Source: Catellatospora bangladeshensis (GTDB taxonomy: Bacteria > Actinomycetota > Actinomycetes > Mycobacteriales > Micromonosporaceae). Taken from it: DNA of 64,000 nt. Where the stretch lies: the NCBI RefSeq assembly GCF_016862575.1, contig NZ_BONF01000042.1:1-64000 (forward strand), read 5' to 3'. The stretch's first letter is position 1, and the number at the start of each line of letters is the position of its first letter. The notes below the pieces were generated by a model. It saw only the letters and a list, made by a program, of their open reading frames with translations, ran no database searches and was not told where the DNA came from. Below, piece after piece: positions 44,178 to 51,546 of this stretch. Made by a program: the position numbers and the translations under genes.

Positions 44178-44220
44178 ACCTAACATCGGCATGACAGCGG
44201 CGGTTCGGCCCGCGTTAGGT
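44178..44220. promoter_or_regulatory. Inverted repeat in the divergent kinase/transporter region
   Basis: ACCTAAC (44178-44184) and GTTAGGT (44214-44220) are exact 7-bp inverted copies, 29 bp apart, in the roughly 110-bp gap between the kinase gene and the divergent membrane-protein gene. Such a spaced pair could bind the response regulator. Confidence 0.4.
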
Positions 44221-44242
44221 GCGTCTCCGTAGAACCGACGCC

Positions 44243-45760
44243 ATGCGTACCCCCTTGGAAATCACCACCGCGCTGCGGGCGCAGTGGGCCGTGCTGCGCG
44301 CCGGACGCGGCCGGATCATCGCCCTGGCCGCCGCCGCGCTGGCCGTGCTGCTGCTCGGCCTGCTCCCGGCCCTGACGAACCTCAGCTCGTGCAGCGAGGG
44401 CACGGTCGAGGTCCAGTGCCCCACCGACCCGATCGGGCCCGACGGCGCACCCGTGAGCGACCAGTCCTTCTTCGCGCACGTGCCGCTGGGCGAGCGCGGC
44501 GTGATCACGGCGCGGATGACCGAGCTGACCGGCACCATCACCTACCCGCCGCCCAACCACGACCAGATCGTCAGCGGCGTGGTGCCGTGGGCCAAGGCCG
44601 GGCTGATCGTCAAGGACGGCACCGGGCAGGGCTCCGACTACGCCGCGCTGCTGATGACCGGCGCCCACGGCGTACGGCTGCAGCACTCCTACCGCCACGA
44701 CACGGCCGGCCGTCCCGGCGGGGTCTCCCCGGACCAGCCGCGCTGGCTGCGGCTGACCCGCGACGGCGACACCGTCACCGGCGAGGAGTCCGCCGACGGC
44801 ACGGCGTGGACGCGGGTCGGCACCGCCCGGCTGCCCGGCCTGCCCGCCACCGTGCAGGTCGGCCTGTTCGCCACGTCCCCCGGCGACCTGACACTGCGCG
44901 AGATCGGCCTCGGCGGGCACGTCGGCGAGGTCCGGTTCACCCAGGCCGTCGGCGTGTTCGACCACGTCACGATCGACGGCGCCCCGGTCACCGGCTGGCA
45001 GCGCGACACGGTCGGCGAGCTGGGCCACACCGACTGGGAGAAGTACCACCGCCCGGCCGGGCTGGTCGAGGAGAACGGCGTCCTGTCCGTCACCGGCTCC
45101 GGCGACATCGGCCCGATCGGCTCCATGGGCTCGACCCGCCCGGAGAGCACCCTGCTCGGCCTGGTCGTGGCCCTGATCGTGGTGATCGTGGCGGGGGCCC
45201 GCTTCGGGGTGGGCGCCGCAGGACGTGTGATCGCCGCGCGGGCCGCCGCACTCGGCGGGCTCGTCCTCGCGGGCGGGCTGGCCGTCGCGGGGCTCACGCT
45301 CACCGCCGGGACCCTGCTGATGCAGCACAAGGGGCTGCCCGTCGCCCCGCTCGGGCCGCTCACCGGACTGCGGGTCGCCGCGGGCGCGGGAGTACTGCTC
45401 GCCGGGGCTGCCGCGCTCGCGGTGGCGCTGGGGGCGCTGTGCCGCCGCGCCTGGGTTGCGGCGACGGCCGGGATCGCGCTGGTGGTGGTGCCGTACCTGC
45501 TCAGCGTGGTGCCGTTGCTGCCGGAGCAGGTGACCTCGTGGCTGCTGCGCCTCAGCCCCGCGGGCGGCTACGCGATGCTGCAGACGGTCGTCGCGTATCC
45601 GCAGGTGACCATGCACTACGCGCCGCATGCGGGCTACCTCCCGCTGCCGGGGTGGGCAGGGTTGGCGGTGCTGGGCGGCTACGCGGTGCTCGCCGTGCTC
45701 CTCGCGGTCCGGCTCCGGCCACCGGCCGGCACAGACCCCACGGTGGTGGACTTCCGCTGA
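44243..45760 (+). CDS. ABC-2-like membrane protein with large extracytoplasmic domain
   Basis: A 505-residue protein (ATG 44243). Helix 1 at about 24-45 is followed by about 270 extracytoplasmic residues (ITARMTELTGTITYPPPNHD, ADGTAWTRVGTARLPGLPAT), which look like a concanavalin/DUF1349-type beta-sandwich. Several more helices (about 305-490) resemble an ABC-2 permease. No partner ATPase gene is next to it. It is divergent from the two-component system, a common layout for antibiotic-sensing exporter modules, and is likely controlled by it. Confidence 0.65.
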   Translation: MRTPLEITTALRAQWAVLRAGRGRIIALAAAALAVLLLGLLPALTNLSSCSEGTVEVQCPTDPIGPDGAPVSDQSFFAHVPLGERGVITARMTELTGTITYPPPNHDQIVSGVVPWAKAGLIVKDGTGQGSDYAALLMTGAHGVRLQHSYRHDTAGRPGGVSPDQPRWLRLTRDGDTVTGEESADGTAWTRVGTARLPGLPATVQVGLFATSPGDLTLREIGLGGHVGEVRFTQAVGVFDHVTIDGAPVTGWQRDTVGELGHTDWEKYHRPAGLVEENGVLSVTGSGDIGPIGSMGSTRPESTLLGLVVALIVVIVAGARFGVGAAGRVIAARAAALGGLVLAGGLAVAGLTLTAGTLLMQHKGLPVAPLGPLTGLRVAAGAGVLLAGAAALAVALGALCRRAWVAATAGIALVVVPYLLSVVPLLPEQVTSWLLRLSPAGGYAMLQTVVAYPQVTMHYAPHAGYLPLPGWAGLAVLGGYAVLAVLLAVRLRPPAGTDPTVVDFR

Positions 45761-45799
45761 CCAGCCTGCAAGGTGCTTCGCGGCGATGTGTGACAGTTG

Positions 45800-45830
45800 T
45801 AGGCTGTGGTGTATGACAGCGCCACAGCCT
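45800..45830 (+). promoter_or_regulatory. Toxin-antitoxin promoter and operator around the start codon
   Basis: AGGCTGTGG (45801-45809) and CCACAGCCT (45822-45830) are perfect inverted copies flanking the ATG at 45813. TAGGCT (45800-45805) is a plausible -10 placed 7 nt before the ATG, so the mRNA may be leaderless. TTCGCG lies 17 nt further upstream. Confidence 0.5.
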
Positions 45831-46073
45831 GCCGAGCCCCGCGCTCGCCGCGTCACCGTCTATCTGCCCGCCGACGTGGCCGCCGTCGTCGAGGCTCAGG
45901 GTCCTCGTCAGCAGTCGGCCTTCGTCGCCGACGCGATCCGGATGCACCAGCGCCGGGCCGCGACGCGCGCGATGCTGCGCGAGGCCGGTTACCTGGTGAC
46001 CACGGAAGGCGTGGAGCGGATGCGGCAGAAGCTCGCGGCGCTGGACGCCCGGCGGGCGGCCGAGCAGCAGTGA
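45813..46073 (+). CDS. Antitoxin-like small protein (ribbon-helix-helix type)
   Basis: An 86-residue protein. The N-terminal RRVTVYLPADVAAVVEAQGP resembles a short DNA-binding beta strand plus helix of ribbon-helix-helix antitoxins. A charged helical tail follows (MRQKLAALDARRAAEQQ). It overlaps the downstream toxin-like gene by 4 bp (GTGA), and an inverted repeat covers its start. This is the classic order of an autoregulated type II toxin-antitoxin operon. The family assignment is moderate. Confidence 0.65.
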   Translation: MTAPQPAEPRARRVTVYLPADVAAVVEAQGPRQQSAFVADAIRMHQRRAATRAMLREAGYLVTTEGVERMRQKLAALDARRAAEQQ

Positions 46074-46498
46074 GCGACGAGGTGGCGGAACCGCAGATCC
46101 GCGTGTTGCTCGACGTCACCGCGCTGACCGCGTACGCACGGCTGACCGGCATGGGCGTCGCCGAGCTGATCGCCACGATCGAGGAGGAGGGCGGCGCCGG
46201 CCTGGTCGGCATCCCCGCCGCGTGCTTCATGACCGCGTATTGGCAGCTGGACGCGGACGAGCAGGAGCGCCTGGCTGCCATGGTGACGCGGCCGGACGCG
46301 GTGACGGTGCTGCTGCCGCTGCTGGGAACGGACGCCCTGGAGGCGGCACAGATCGGTGACGTCATGGGGCACGCCGTGATCGCGGCCAGGCGCACAGGCG
46401 CGTACCTGGCCACCTACGACGCCGACGAAGCAGGCCGGCACCTTCCTGACAGCGGCGTGCTCGAGGTGGAAGACAAGTTGTCAACTACCCGGCTCTGA
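46070..46498 (+). CDS. PIN-like toxin candidate, C-terminus altered by an IS end
   Basis: A 142-residue protein from GTG 46070, overlapping the antitoxin-like gene. IRVLLDVTALTAYAR carries an early Asp15 as in PIN nucleases, and GAYLATYDADEAGRHL near 118-133 could supply later acidic residues. The middle is less typical, so the PIN call is tentative. The last residues, KLSTTRL, and the stop are encoded inside the right end of the neighbouring IS200/IS605 element, so the native C-terminus was replaced or extended by the insertion. Confidence 0.55.
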   Translation: MSDEVAEPQIRVLLDVTALTAYARLTGMGVAELIATIEEEGGAGLVGIPAACFMTAYWQLDADEQERLAAMVTRPDAVTVLLPLLGTDALEAAQIGDVMGHAVIAARRTGAYLATYDADEAGRHLPDSGVLEVEDKLSTTRL

Positions 46499-46538
46499 AA
46501 GGCCGGGCTTGCGGGTCTCTTTCTCGCTGGCTGCGAGG

Positions 46539-47690
46539 TCAGGCCGCGTGTGGGCGGTTGACTGCGCCCCAGCCCTCGACGCCGCGCCGGGCGATGTTGA
46601 GGGCCGCATTGTGATCTGCGTGGGCAACGACCCCGCACGATCGACAGGTGAACGTTTCCTGGTCGGGCCGGTTGCGCTTGTCGCGGTGCCCGCACCGTGA
46701 GCACGTCTGGGAGGTGTACCGCGGGTCGACCTGGACCAGCGGTACACCGGCCCGGCACGCCTTGTAGGCCAGGAACGCGCCGAGCTGGCGGAACGACCAC
46801 GACGACAGAGTGACCCGTTGGGGCTTGCGGAGCCGGACCCGGTCGCGGATCCCCGTCAGGTTCTCGACGGCGATCCCACGGCCGGTGCGTACAGCCTCGG
46901 TCACGATGGTCTTGGCAATGACGTGGTTGACGTTCGCGGCGTGGCGGGCTTCCTTGCGGCGACGCCGGGCGAGCAGCCGCCTGGCCGACTTGGTGGCTTT
47001 GTGCTGCAGTCGAGCCCGCAGTCGTATCTGTCGTCGGCGGTAGCCGTTGAGCCGGGTTCCGGCGTAGCGATTGGCGTCGGAGTCATAGGCGATGTTGGCG
47101 ACGCCCATGTCCACACCCAGGAACCCGACGGGGTCGATCAGCTGCGGCTCGGGCACCTCAACGCTCGCATGAAGGAACCACATGCCGTCGCGGTGCACCA
47201 GGTCAGACTCCCCGATCGGCAGGGTGGCGACGGCTTTGAGCTGATCTGACGATCCGGTGTACGGTACGGCCTTGAGGCGGCCGTCGACCGTCCAGATCGA
47301 CACCGTGCGAACGTCCGGCCGCCAGGACAACATCCGCGCGTCATAAGGCTGCGCGGCGTCCCAACGAAACGAGACCGGGCTGGTTTCGGCATTGCGATGG
47401 CGTTTCGACCCGGGCTTGCCGAGATTGCCAGCCCGGATATTGGCTTTAAGCGTCTTGTACGCGTCGCTGACCTTCTTGATGACGTGCTGGGCCGCTTGCG
47501 CGCCGAGCCGATGATCATCCTTGACGGCCTGGTAGACGTGTCTACGCAGGTCGTAGTTGCGGTAGACGCCGACCTGCCGGGCCACGACGGCCACCTCCGA
47601 AGCAGCGGCATTGCACGCGCGCAGCGTCGCCTCCAGCGCCGACGCCTGCTGCGGCGCGGGCTGGAGTTTGAGCCGCACCACCAGCTTCAT
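46539..47690 (-). CDS. tnpB: TnpB RNA-guided endonuclease of IS200/IS605
   Basis: A 383-residue TnpB from ATG 47690; an in-frame start 13 codons earlier also exists. RuvC residues are complete: Asp in GVDMGVAN (about 194), Glu in AVENLTGIR (about 276) and Asp in HADHNAALNIARR (about 359). The zinc ribbon CSRCG...CRSCG is intact. The N-terminal MKLVVRLKLQPAPQQ is the typical wedge-domain start. TnpB proteins cut DNA guided by an omega-RNA made from the gene's 3' end and the IS right end. Here that RNA would extend into the toxin gene next door. All key residues suggest an active enzyme. Confidence 0.92.
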   Translation of the reverse strand: MKLVVRLKLQPAPQQASALEATLRACNAAASEVAVVARQVGVYRNYDLRRHVYQAVKDDHRLGAQAAQHVIKKVSDAYKTLKANIRAGNLGKPGSKRHRNAETSPVSFRWDAAQPYDARMLSWRPDVRTVSIWTVDGRLKAVPYTGSSDQLKAVATLPIGESDLVHRDGMWFLHASVEVPEPQLIDPVGFLGVDMGVANIAYDSDANRYAGTRLNGYRRRQIRLRARLQHKATKSARRLLARRRRKEARHAANVNHVIAKTIVTEAVRTGRGIAVENLTGIRDRVRLRKPQRVTLSSWSFRQLGAFLAYKACRAGVPLVQVDPRYTSQTCSRCGHRDKRNRPDQETFTCRSCGVVAHADHNAALNIARRGVEGWGAVNRPHAA

Positions 47691-47712
47691 GGGCTCACTG
47701 TAACACTCGTCC

Positions 47713-47813
47713 ATGTCCACAACGGACATTGAACTCGTACGTACGGCGCGACCGTGGCGTCATGCACAACCTGCACGTGCACTTGGTCTTCAGAACCAAG
47801 CGCCCGAACTGAT
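47713..47813 (+). pseudogene. tnpA: tnpA (Y1 transposase) remnant, frameshifted and truncated
   Basis: ATG 47713 encodes MSTTDIELVRTARPWR, like the start of IS200 TnpA. After a frame change near 47756-47762 the next frame reads VMHNLHVHLVFRTKRPN then stop at 47813. HNLHVHLVF is the conserved metal-binding HxH motif segment of Y1 transposases. The remaining about 100 residues, including the catalytic Tyr, are absent. Confidence 0.75.
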
Positions 47814-47975
47814 CGCCCGGCAGCGACCGAAATGGATCACGCCGTGATTCTGCATCACAGTCGTATGCCCTGGCGTCGTAGGCGCACCGCGCTGAAGGTT
47901 AGCGAGAATCAGCTGCGTCAGCACGCGGTCACAGGGGGACTGTTGGATGTCGGGGCTTCAGGCACCTGCCGTCGG

Positions 47976-48368
47976 TCAGCCGTCGGTCCGGTCGAACCAC
48001 ACGTCTTCGTAACCAGGCGCGATGACGAATCTCCAGCCCGGTGGCAGCGCGAGATACGGCACGACCTCGGGCCACCGCTCGTACAGATGCGCGGTATGCC
48101 ACGGCACGTAGAAGTCGTCCGCCTCCGAGTACTCTCCGGTCCACAGATACCAGCCGGTCGTGCCGCCTTCGACGTCGTGCCGGATGCCGTAGACCGGCCA
48201 GCTGACCGACGACGGCCTACGGCGCAGCCACCCGCTGCGGCCCCGCCCGCGAGAAAGCAAGCTGCGCGAGACGCCCGTGTTCAGCCCAGCAGGTGCAGCC
48301 ACAGGTAGGGCCTCGAATCGACGGCAGAGCCCTGCCTGCTCAGGCGTGACGTCGCTGGATCCGACCAT
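47976..48368 (-). CDS. Imm33-like (DUF2185-type) immunity protein
   Basis: A 130-residue protein. The C-terminal 70 residues, with RHDVEGGTTGWYLWTGEYSE, DDFYVPWHTAHLYERWP and LALPPGWRFVIAPGYEDVWF, match the Imm33-type family seen next to polymorphic toxins. The basic N-terminal segment (SLLSRGRGRSGWLRRRP) is less conserved. No toxin gene lies next to it: it sits between a transposon scar and a membrane-protein gene. It is an orphan immunity gene, possibly protecting against neighbours' toxins. The large RHS protein is over 30 kb away. Confidence 0.7.
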   Translation of the reverse strand: MVGSSDVTPEQAGLCRRFEALPVAAPAGLNTGVSRSLLSRGRGRSGWLRRRPSSVSWPVYGIRHDVEGGTTGWYLWTGEYSEADDFYVPWHTAHLYERWPEVVPYLALPPGWRFVIAPGYEDVWFDRTDG

Positions 48369-48502
48369 GCGTGCAACCTAGCGGATTAGCACCTCCGCCT
48401 GCTCGGCTGCCGTATCTGCTGGGGGCGGTGCGCTGCTGCCGGAGCGGTGGTACTCGTGGCTGCGGGACCGGCGGCGATCTGCCGGCGCAATCCCCACGTC
48501 GG

Positions 48503-49543
48503 TCAATCTTCGGCAGCGCCTCGGCCGCAGCCGCCTGATCGGGGTCCCCTCCCTTCCCGTTCGGCCTCGGGGCGGGGACGGGACACGATGATCTGGGCTA
48601 TGCCGATGAGCAGGACGGCGATGGTGAGCAGCCGCTCGGCGTCGGGCAGCGGCCGGAAGTAGCCGTAGACCTGGGTGGCCACGGCGAACAGCGAGGCCCC
48701 GAGCGGCAGCGCGATCGCGGGCCACCCCGTGATCTCCCGGGACGGGTGTACCCGCGACGGCAGCCGGGTGGCGCCGACCGCGAACGCGAGCGCGCCCGCC
48801 GTCCAGAGGAAGTCGTAGCGCGCGTTGTGGGCCGTGACGTCGGCCGCGTCGAGGCTGTAGGCGGCGTCGGCGAAGGTCAGGCAGACCAGCCCCGCCGCCA
48901 CCCACGGCCAGCTGCCGATCAGCCGCCAGGACATCAGCGGCAGGGTGCCCAGGAGCGCGCCGAGCAGCAGCACGTCGCCGAGTGGGTAGGCGACGGTGAC
49001 GGTCTTTCCCAGCAGATCGATCGGAGCGTTCTTCACGACGGGTTCGATGACCAGCAGCACGCCCGGGGTCGCCACGACGAGGACCAGGACGAAGCCGTCG
49101 AGCCACCGGTGCCAGGGGGCGTCGCGTACACGTGCCCGGACCATGCCGACGAGTCCTGCCATGAACAGCGGATAGGTGCTCAGGTAGAGCGGGTCGGTGG
49201 GGTTCGGGGTGGGGATGTCGCGACCGCCGGCGTACAGGACGCTCTCGGTGATCACGGCGAGGCCGTACAGCAGCAGCGCCGCGGCGAAGCACCACCACGC
49301 CGCCCGGGCCGGGCCTGCCGGCCTGCGCCGGGCGCCCCGCGCGCAGATCGCGCTCGACGCCAGGATGAGCCCCGCGCTGAGCCAGTCGTCGATGATCGGC
49401 AGGTCCGACGGGTGGCGACCGGCCGTGAGATCACGAACGGCCTCGACGACCACCCCGGTCAGCAGCACCACGGCGAGGGCCCACCGCGGGCCCCTCCCGC
49501 CGCATCGCTCGCGCAACCGCACCAGCCGGCCTTCGCGCGTCAC
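48503..49543 (-). CDS. Polytopic membrane protein resembling sensor halves of GGDEF/EAL proteins
   Basis: A 346-residue protein with about ten membrane helices. It has a GLAVITESVLYAGGRDIPTP loop, DPLYLSTYPLFMAGLVGMVR and ADAAYSLDAADVTAHNARYD. This pattern matches the N-terminal membrane sensor of actinobacterial diguanylate cyclase/phosphodiesterase proteins. Here the protein ends soon after the last helix with a Gly/Arg-rich tail and carries no GGDEF or EAL domain. GTG 49543 follows GGAGG. It may be a stand-alone sensor or a decayed one. Confidence 0.7.
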   Translation of the reverse strand: MTREGRLVRLRERCGGRGPRWALAVVLLTGVVVEAVRDLTAGRHPSDLPIIDDWLSAGLILASSAICARGARRRPAGPARAAWWCFAAALLLYGLAVITESVLYAGGRDIPTPNPTDPLYLSTYPLFMAGLVGMVRARVRDAPWHRWLDGFVLVLVVATPGVLLVIEPVVKNAPIDLLGKTVTVAYPLGDVLLLGALLGTLPLMSWRLIGSWPWVAAGLVCLTFADAAYSLDAADVTAHNARYDFLWTAGALAFAVGATRLPSRVHPSREITGWPAIALPLGASLFAVATQVYGYFRPLPDAERLLTIAVLLIGIAQIIVSRPRPEAEREGRGPRSGGCGRGAAED

Positions 49544-49658
49544 CGCCCCGCCTCCGGAACCTGAGGCTCACCCCGACAACGTCATTCTGAGCGTGCCGGC
49601 GGGGCGACGCTGCGAACTCCGTTCCGTGCCGGGCAGAAAGCCGCGATCCCGGCACACC

Positions 49659-50336
49659 TCACCCGGCTGCCTCGGACAGGCCGACCTCGGCCGCGTACGC
49701 ATCCAAGCGCTCCGCGAGCTCAGCCGGGCGGCTCAGGGCCGGGGTGTGGCCGCCGTCCAGCTCGTCCGCCTCGACGCCGAGCCGCTCCCGCGCGACCCGC
49801 CGCAGGTACTCGACTGGGAAGATCCGGTCATCCCGGCAGATCAGCACCCGGGTGGGCACATACGGCCAGGTGATCATCGGCGACGGCTCCTTCAGCTGCG
49901 CCTCCGACTGCGCCCGCCCGCGCCGCAGCGCCTCGGCGGCCAGCTCCGGCGGGACATCCTGGTAGAACAGCTCGATCGGGTCGTCGTAGTGCCCGACCTC
50001 GGCGTCCTCGTAGCGGGTGTGCGCGGTGTAGTCGGCGGGCGCCTCGCCCGGCGCGGGGATCATCGGCGCCACCAGCACCATCAGCCTGGCCGGGACCCGC
50101 TCGCAGACCAGCGGCGCGGTGAACCCGCCCAGCGACTGGCCCACCACGACCAGGTCGGTCCGGTCGGGCACGGCGTCGATGACCGCGCTCGCGTACTCGG
50201 CGAGCCCGGCGGAGTCGTCGTCGCAGGGCAGGTCCGGGGCGAGGGTCTCGTGCCCGCGGGCGCGCAGCTCGGCCTCGACCAGATGCCAGTACCAGCCGAC
50301 GTCACCGGCGCCGTGGATCAGGACGAACGTGGCCAC
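49659..50336 (-). CDS. Alpha/beta hydrolase
   Basis: A 225-residue esterase-like enzyme. It has an oxyanion-hole segment LIHGAGDVGWYWH, the nucleophile elbow GQSLGG with Ser68, an acid near DDRIFPVEY and the catalytic His in DGGHTPALS. There is no signal peptide, so it is cytoplasmic. It belongs to the RsbQ/hydroxynitrile-lyase-like single-domain group. Substrate unknown. It stands alone between the membrane protein gene and the divergent secreted esterase gene. Confidence 0.85.
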   Translation of the reverse strand: MATFVLIHGAGDVGWYWHLVEAELRARGHETLAPDLPCDDDSAGLAEYASAVIDAVPDRTDLVVVGQSLGGFTAPLVCERVPARLMVLVAPMIPAPGEAPADYTAHTRYEDAEVGHYDDPIELFYQDVPPELAAEALRRGRAQSEAQLKEPSPMITWPYVPTRVLICRDDRIFPVEYLRRVARERLGVEADELDGGHTPALSRPAELAERLDAYAAEVGLSEAAG

Positions 50337-50505
50337 TGCAGACTCCTTCCGCCGTGCCGGGCAGGCACGCTCGGGGCTCTCTTACCCCGCCGCCGGTGGA
50401 GTCACGCCCCACCGCCACGAATCGAAACATGTGGCTACGACGGATGGGTCCCGGACCCGCGCGGGCCTACGGTGACGCCACCCCTGTCACCGGAAGGAGT
50501 CGGTC

Positions 50506-51540
50506 ATGTCACCATCCCGTGTCCGCACCGGCCTCACGCTCCTTGCCACGCTCGCCGCGGTCCTGCTCCCGGCCCACCCCGCCGCCGCGGCCACCCCCTA
50601 CACCGTCCCGCCGACCCCCGGCACGCTGCAGACCTACAACATCTCCGCCGTGTACGTCGCCGGCGTCTCCTCCGGCGCCTACATGGCCGAACAGCTGCAC
50701 GTGGCCTACTCGGGCCGGATCAAGGGCGCGGCGCTGTTCGCGGGCGGGCCCTACTACTGCGCGCAGTACAACGCGGCGCGTGCGCTCAACGCGTGCGGCG
50801 ACAACCTGTGGTCCACGCAGCTGGCCGGCCTGCAGTCGTACACGTCGCTGTGGTCGGGCTACGGCTGGATCGACCCGCCGTCGCAGCTGTCCGGCGACCC
50901 GGTCTACGTCTTCCACGGCAACAACGACGGCACCGTGAAGAAGTCCGTCACCGACGACCTGGTCCGCTACTACCAGCACTTCGGCGCGAGCGTCAGCTAC
51001 AACTCGGGCACCTCGGCCGGCCACGCCTGGGTCAGCCCGTACGGCAGCGGCGGCTGCACCGTCACCGCCTCGCCGTTCGTCAACGACTGCGGCATCGACC
51101 CGCAGCAGGCGATGTTCACCAAGCTGTACGGCTCGGTCAGCGCGCGCAACACCGGCCCGCTGACCGGCACCCTGGTCCGCTTCGACCAGAACACGTTCGC
51201 GGTCAACGGCCTGGCCGCCGGGCTCAGCATGGGCGGCTACGGCTTCGCGTACGTGCCGAGCAGCTGCGCGTCCGGGCAGAGCTGCCGCCTGCTGGTCGCG
51301 CTGCACGGCTGCTCGCAGGGCTACAACGCGGTCGGCACGGCGTTCGTGGACCGGGCCAACCTGAACCAGTACGCCGACACCAACCGCACGGTCGTGCTCT
51401 ACCCGCAGGCGACGGCGAGCGGCGTGAACCCGTACGGCTGCTGGGACTGGTGGGGCTACCTCGGCTACACCAACTACCCGATCAAGGGCGGGCTCCAGCT
51501 CGAATCGATCATGAACATGGTGCGCCGCCTCGACGGCTGA
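50506..51540 (+). CDS. Secreted PHB-depolymerase-family esterase
   Basis: A 344-residue extracellular esterase. A Sec signal peptide covers residues 1-29 (LTLLATLAAVLLPAHPAAAA). The nucleophile motif GVSSGAYMAEQ has Ser55. The region around ALFAGGPYYCAQYNAARALN, GDPVYVFHGNNDGTV (acidic residue) and GTSAGHAWV (His) forms the rest of the triad. Many Cys residues suggest disulfides, as usual for extracellular depolymerases. GGAAGGAG precedes the ATG. It probably degrades short-chain polyhydroxyalkanoates or aryl esters outside the cell. Confidence 0.88.
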   Translation: MSPSRVRTGLTLLATLAAVLLPAHPAAAATPYTVPPTPGTLQTYNISAVYVAGVSSGAYMAEQLHVAYSGRIKGAALFAGGPYYCAQYNAARALNACGDNLWSTQLAGLQSYTSLWSGYGWIDPPSQLSGDPVYVFHGNNDGTVKKSVTDDLVRYYQHFGASVSYNSGTSAGHAWVSPYGSGGCTVTASPFVNDCGIDPQQAMFTKLYGSVSARNTGPLTGTLVRFDQNTFAVNGLAAGLSMGGYGFAYVPSSCASGQSCRLLVALHGCSQGYNAVGTAFVDRANLNQYADTNRTVVLYPQATASGVNPYGCWDWWGYLGYTNYPIKGGLQLESIMNMVRRLDG

Positions 51541-51546
51541 CCGGGC

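Larger units (their letters stand above)
46481..47813 (-). mobile_element. IS200/IS605-family element with intact tnpB and decayed tnpA
   Basis: The right end is marked by the hairpin CCCGGC (46488-46493)/GCCGGG (46502-46507) and, on the minus strand, GTAGTTGAC at its outer edge, the usual form of IS605-group right ends. The element contains a full tnpB on the minus strand and a frameshifted, truncated tnpA on the plus strand. The left end beyond 47813 could not be defined. Without tnpA it cannot move by itself. Confidence 0.7.

Noticed and set aside
47754-48308. 184-codon plus-strand frame after the tnpA remnant
   Set aside because: It is antisense to the Imm33-like gene and not in frame with the HNLHVHLVF segment; no domain.
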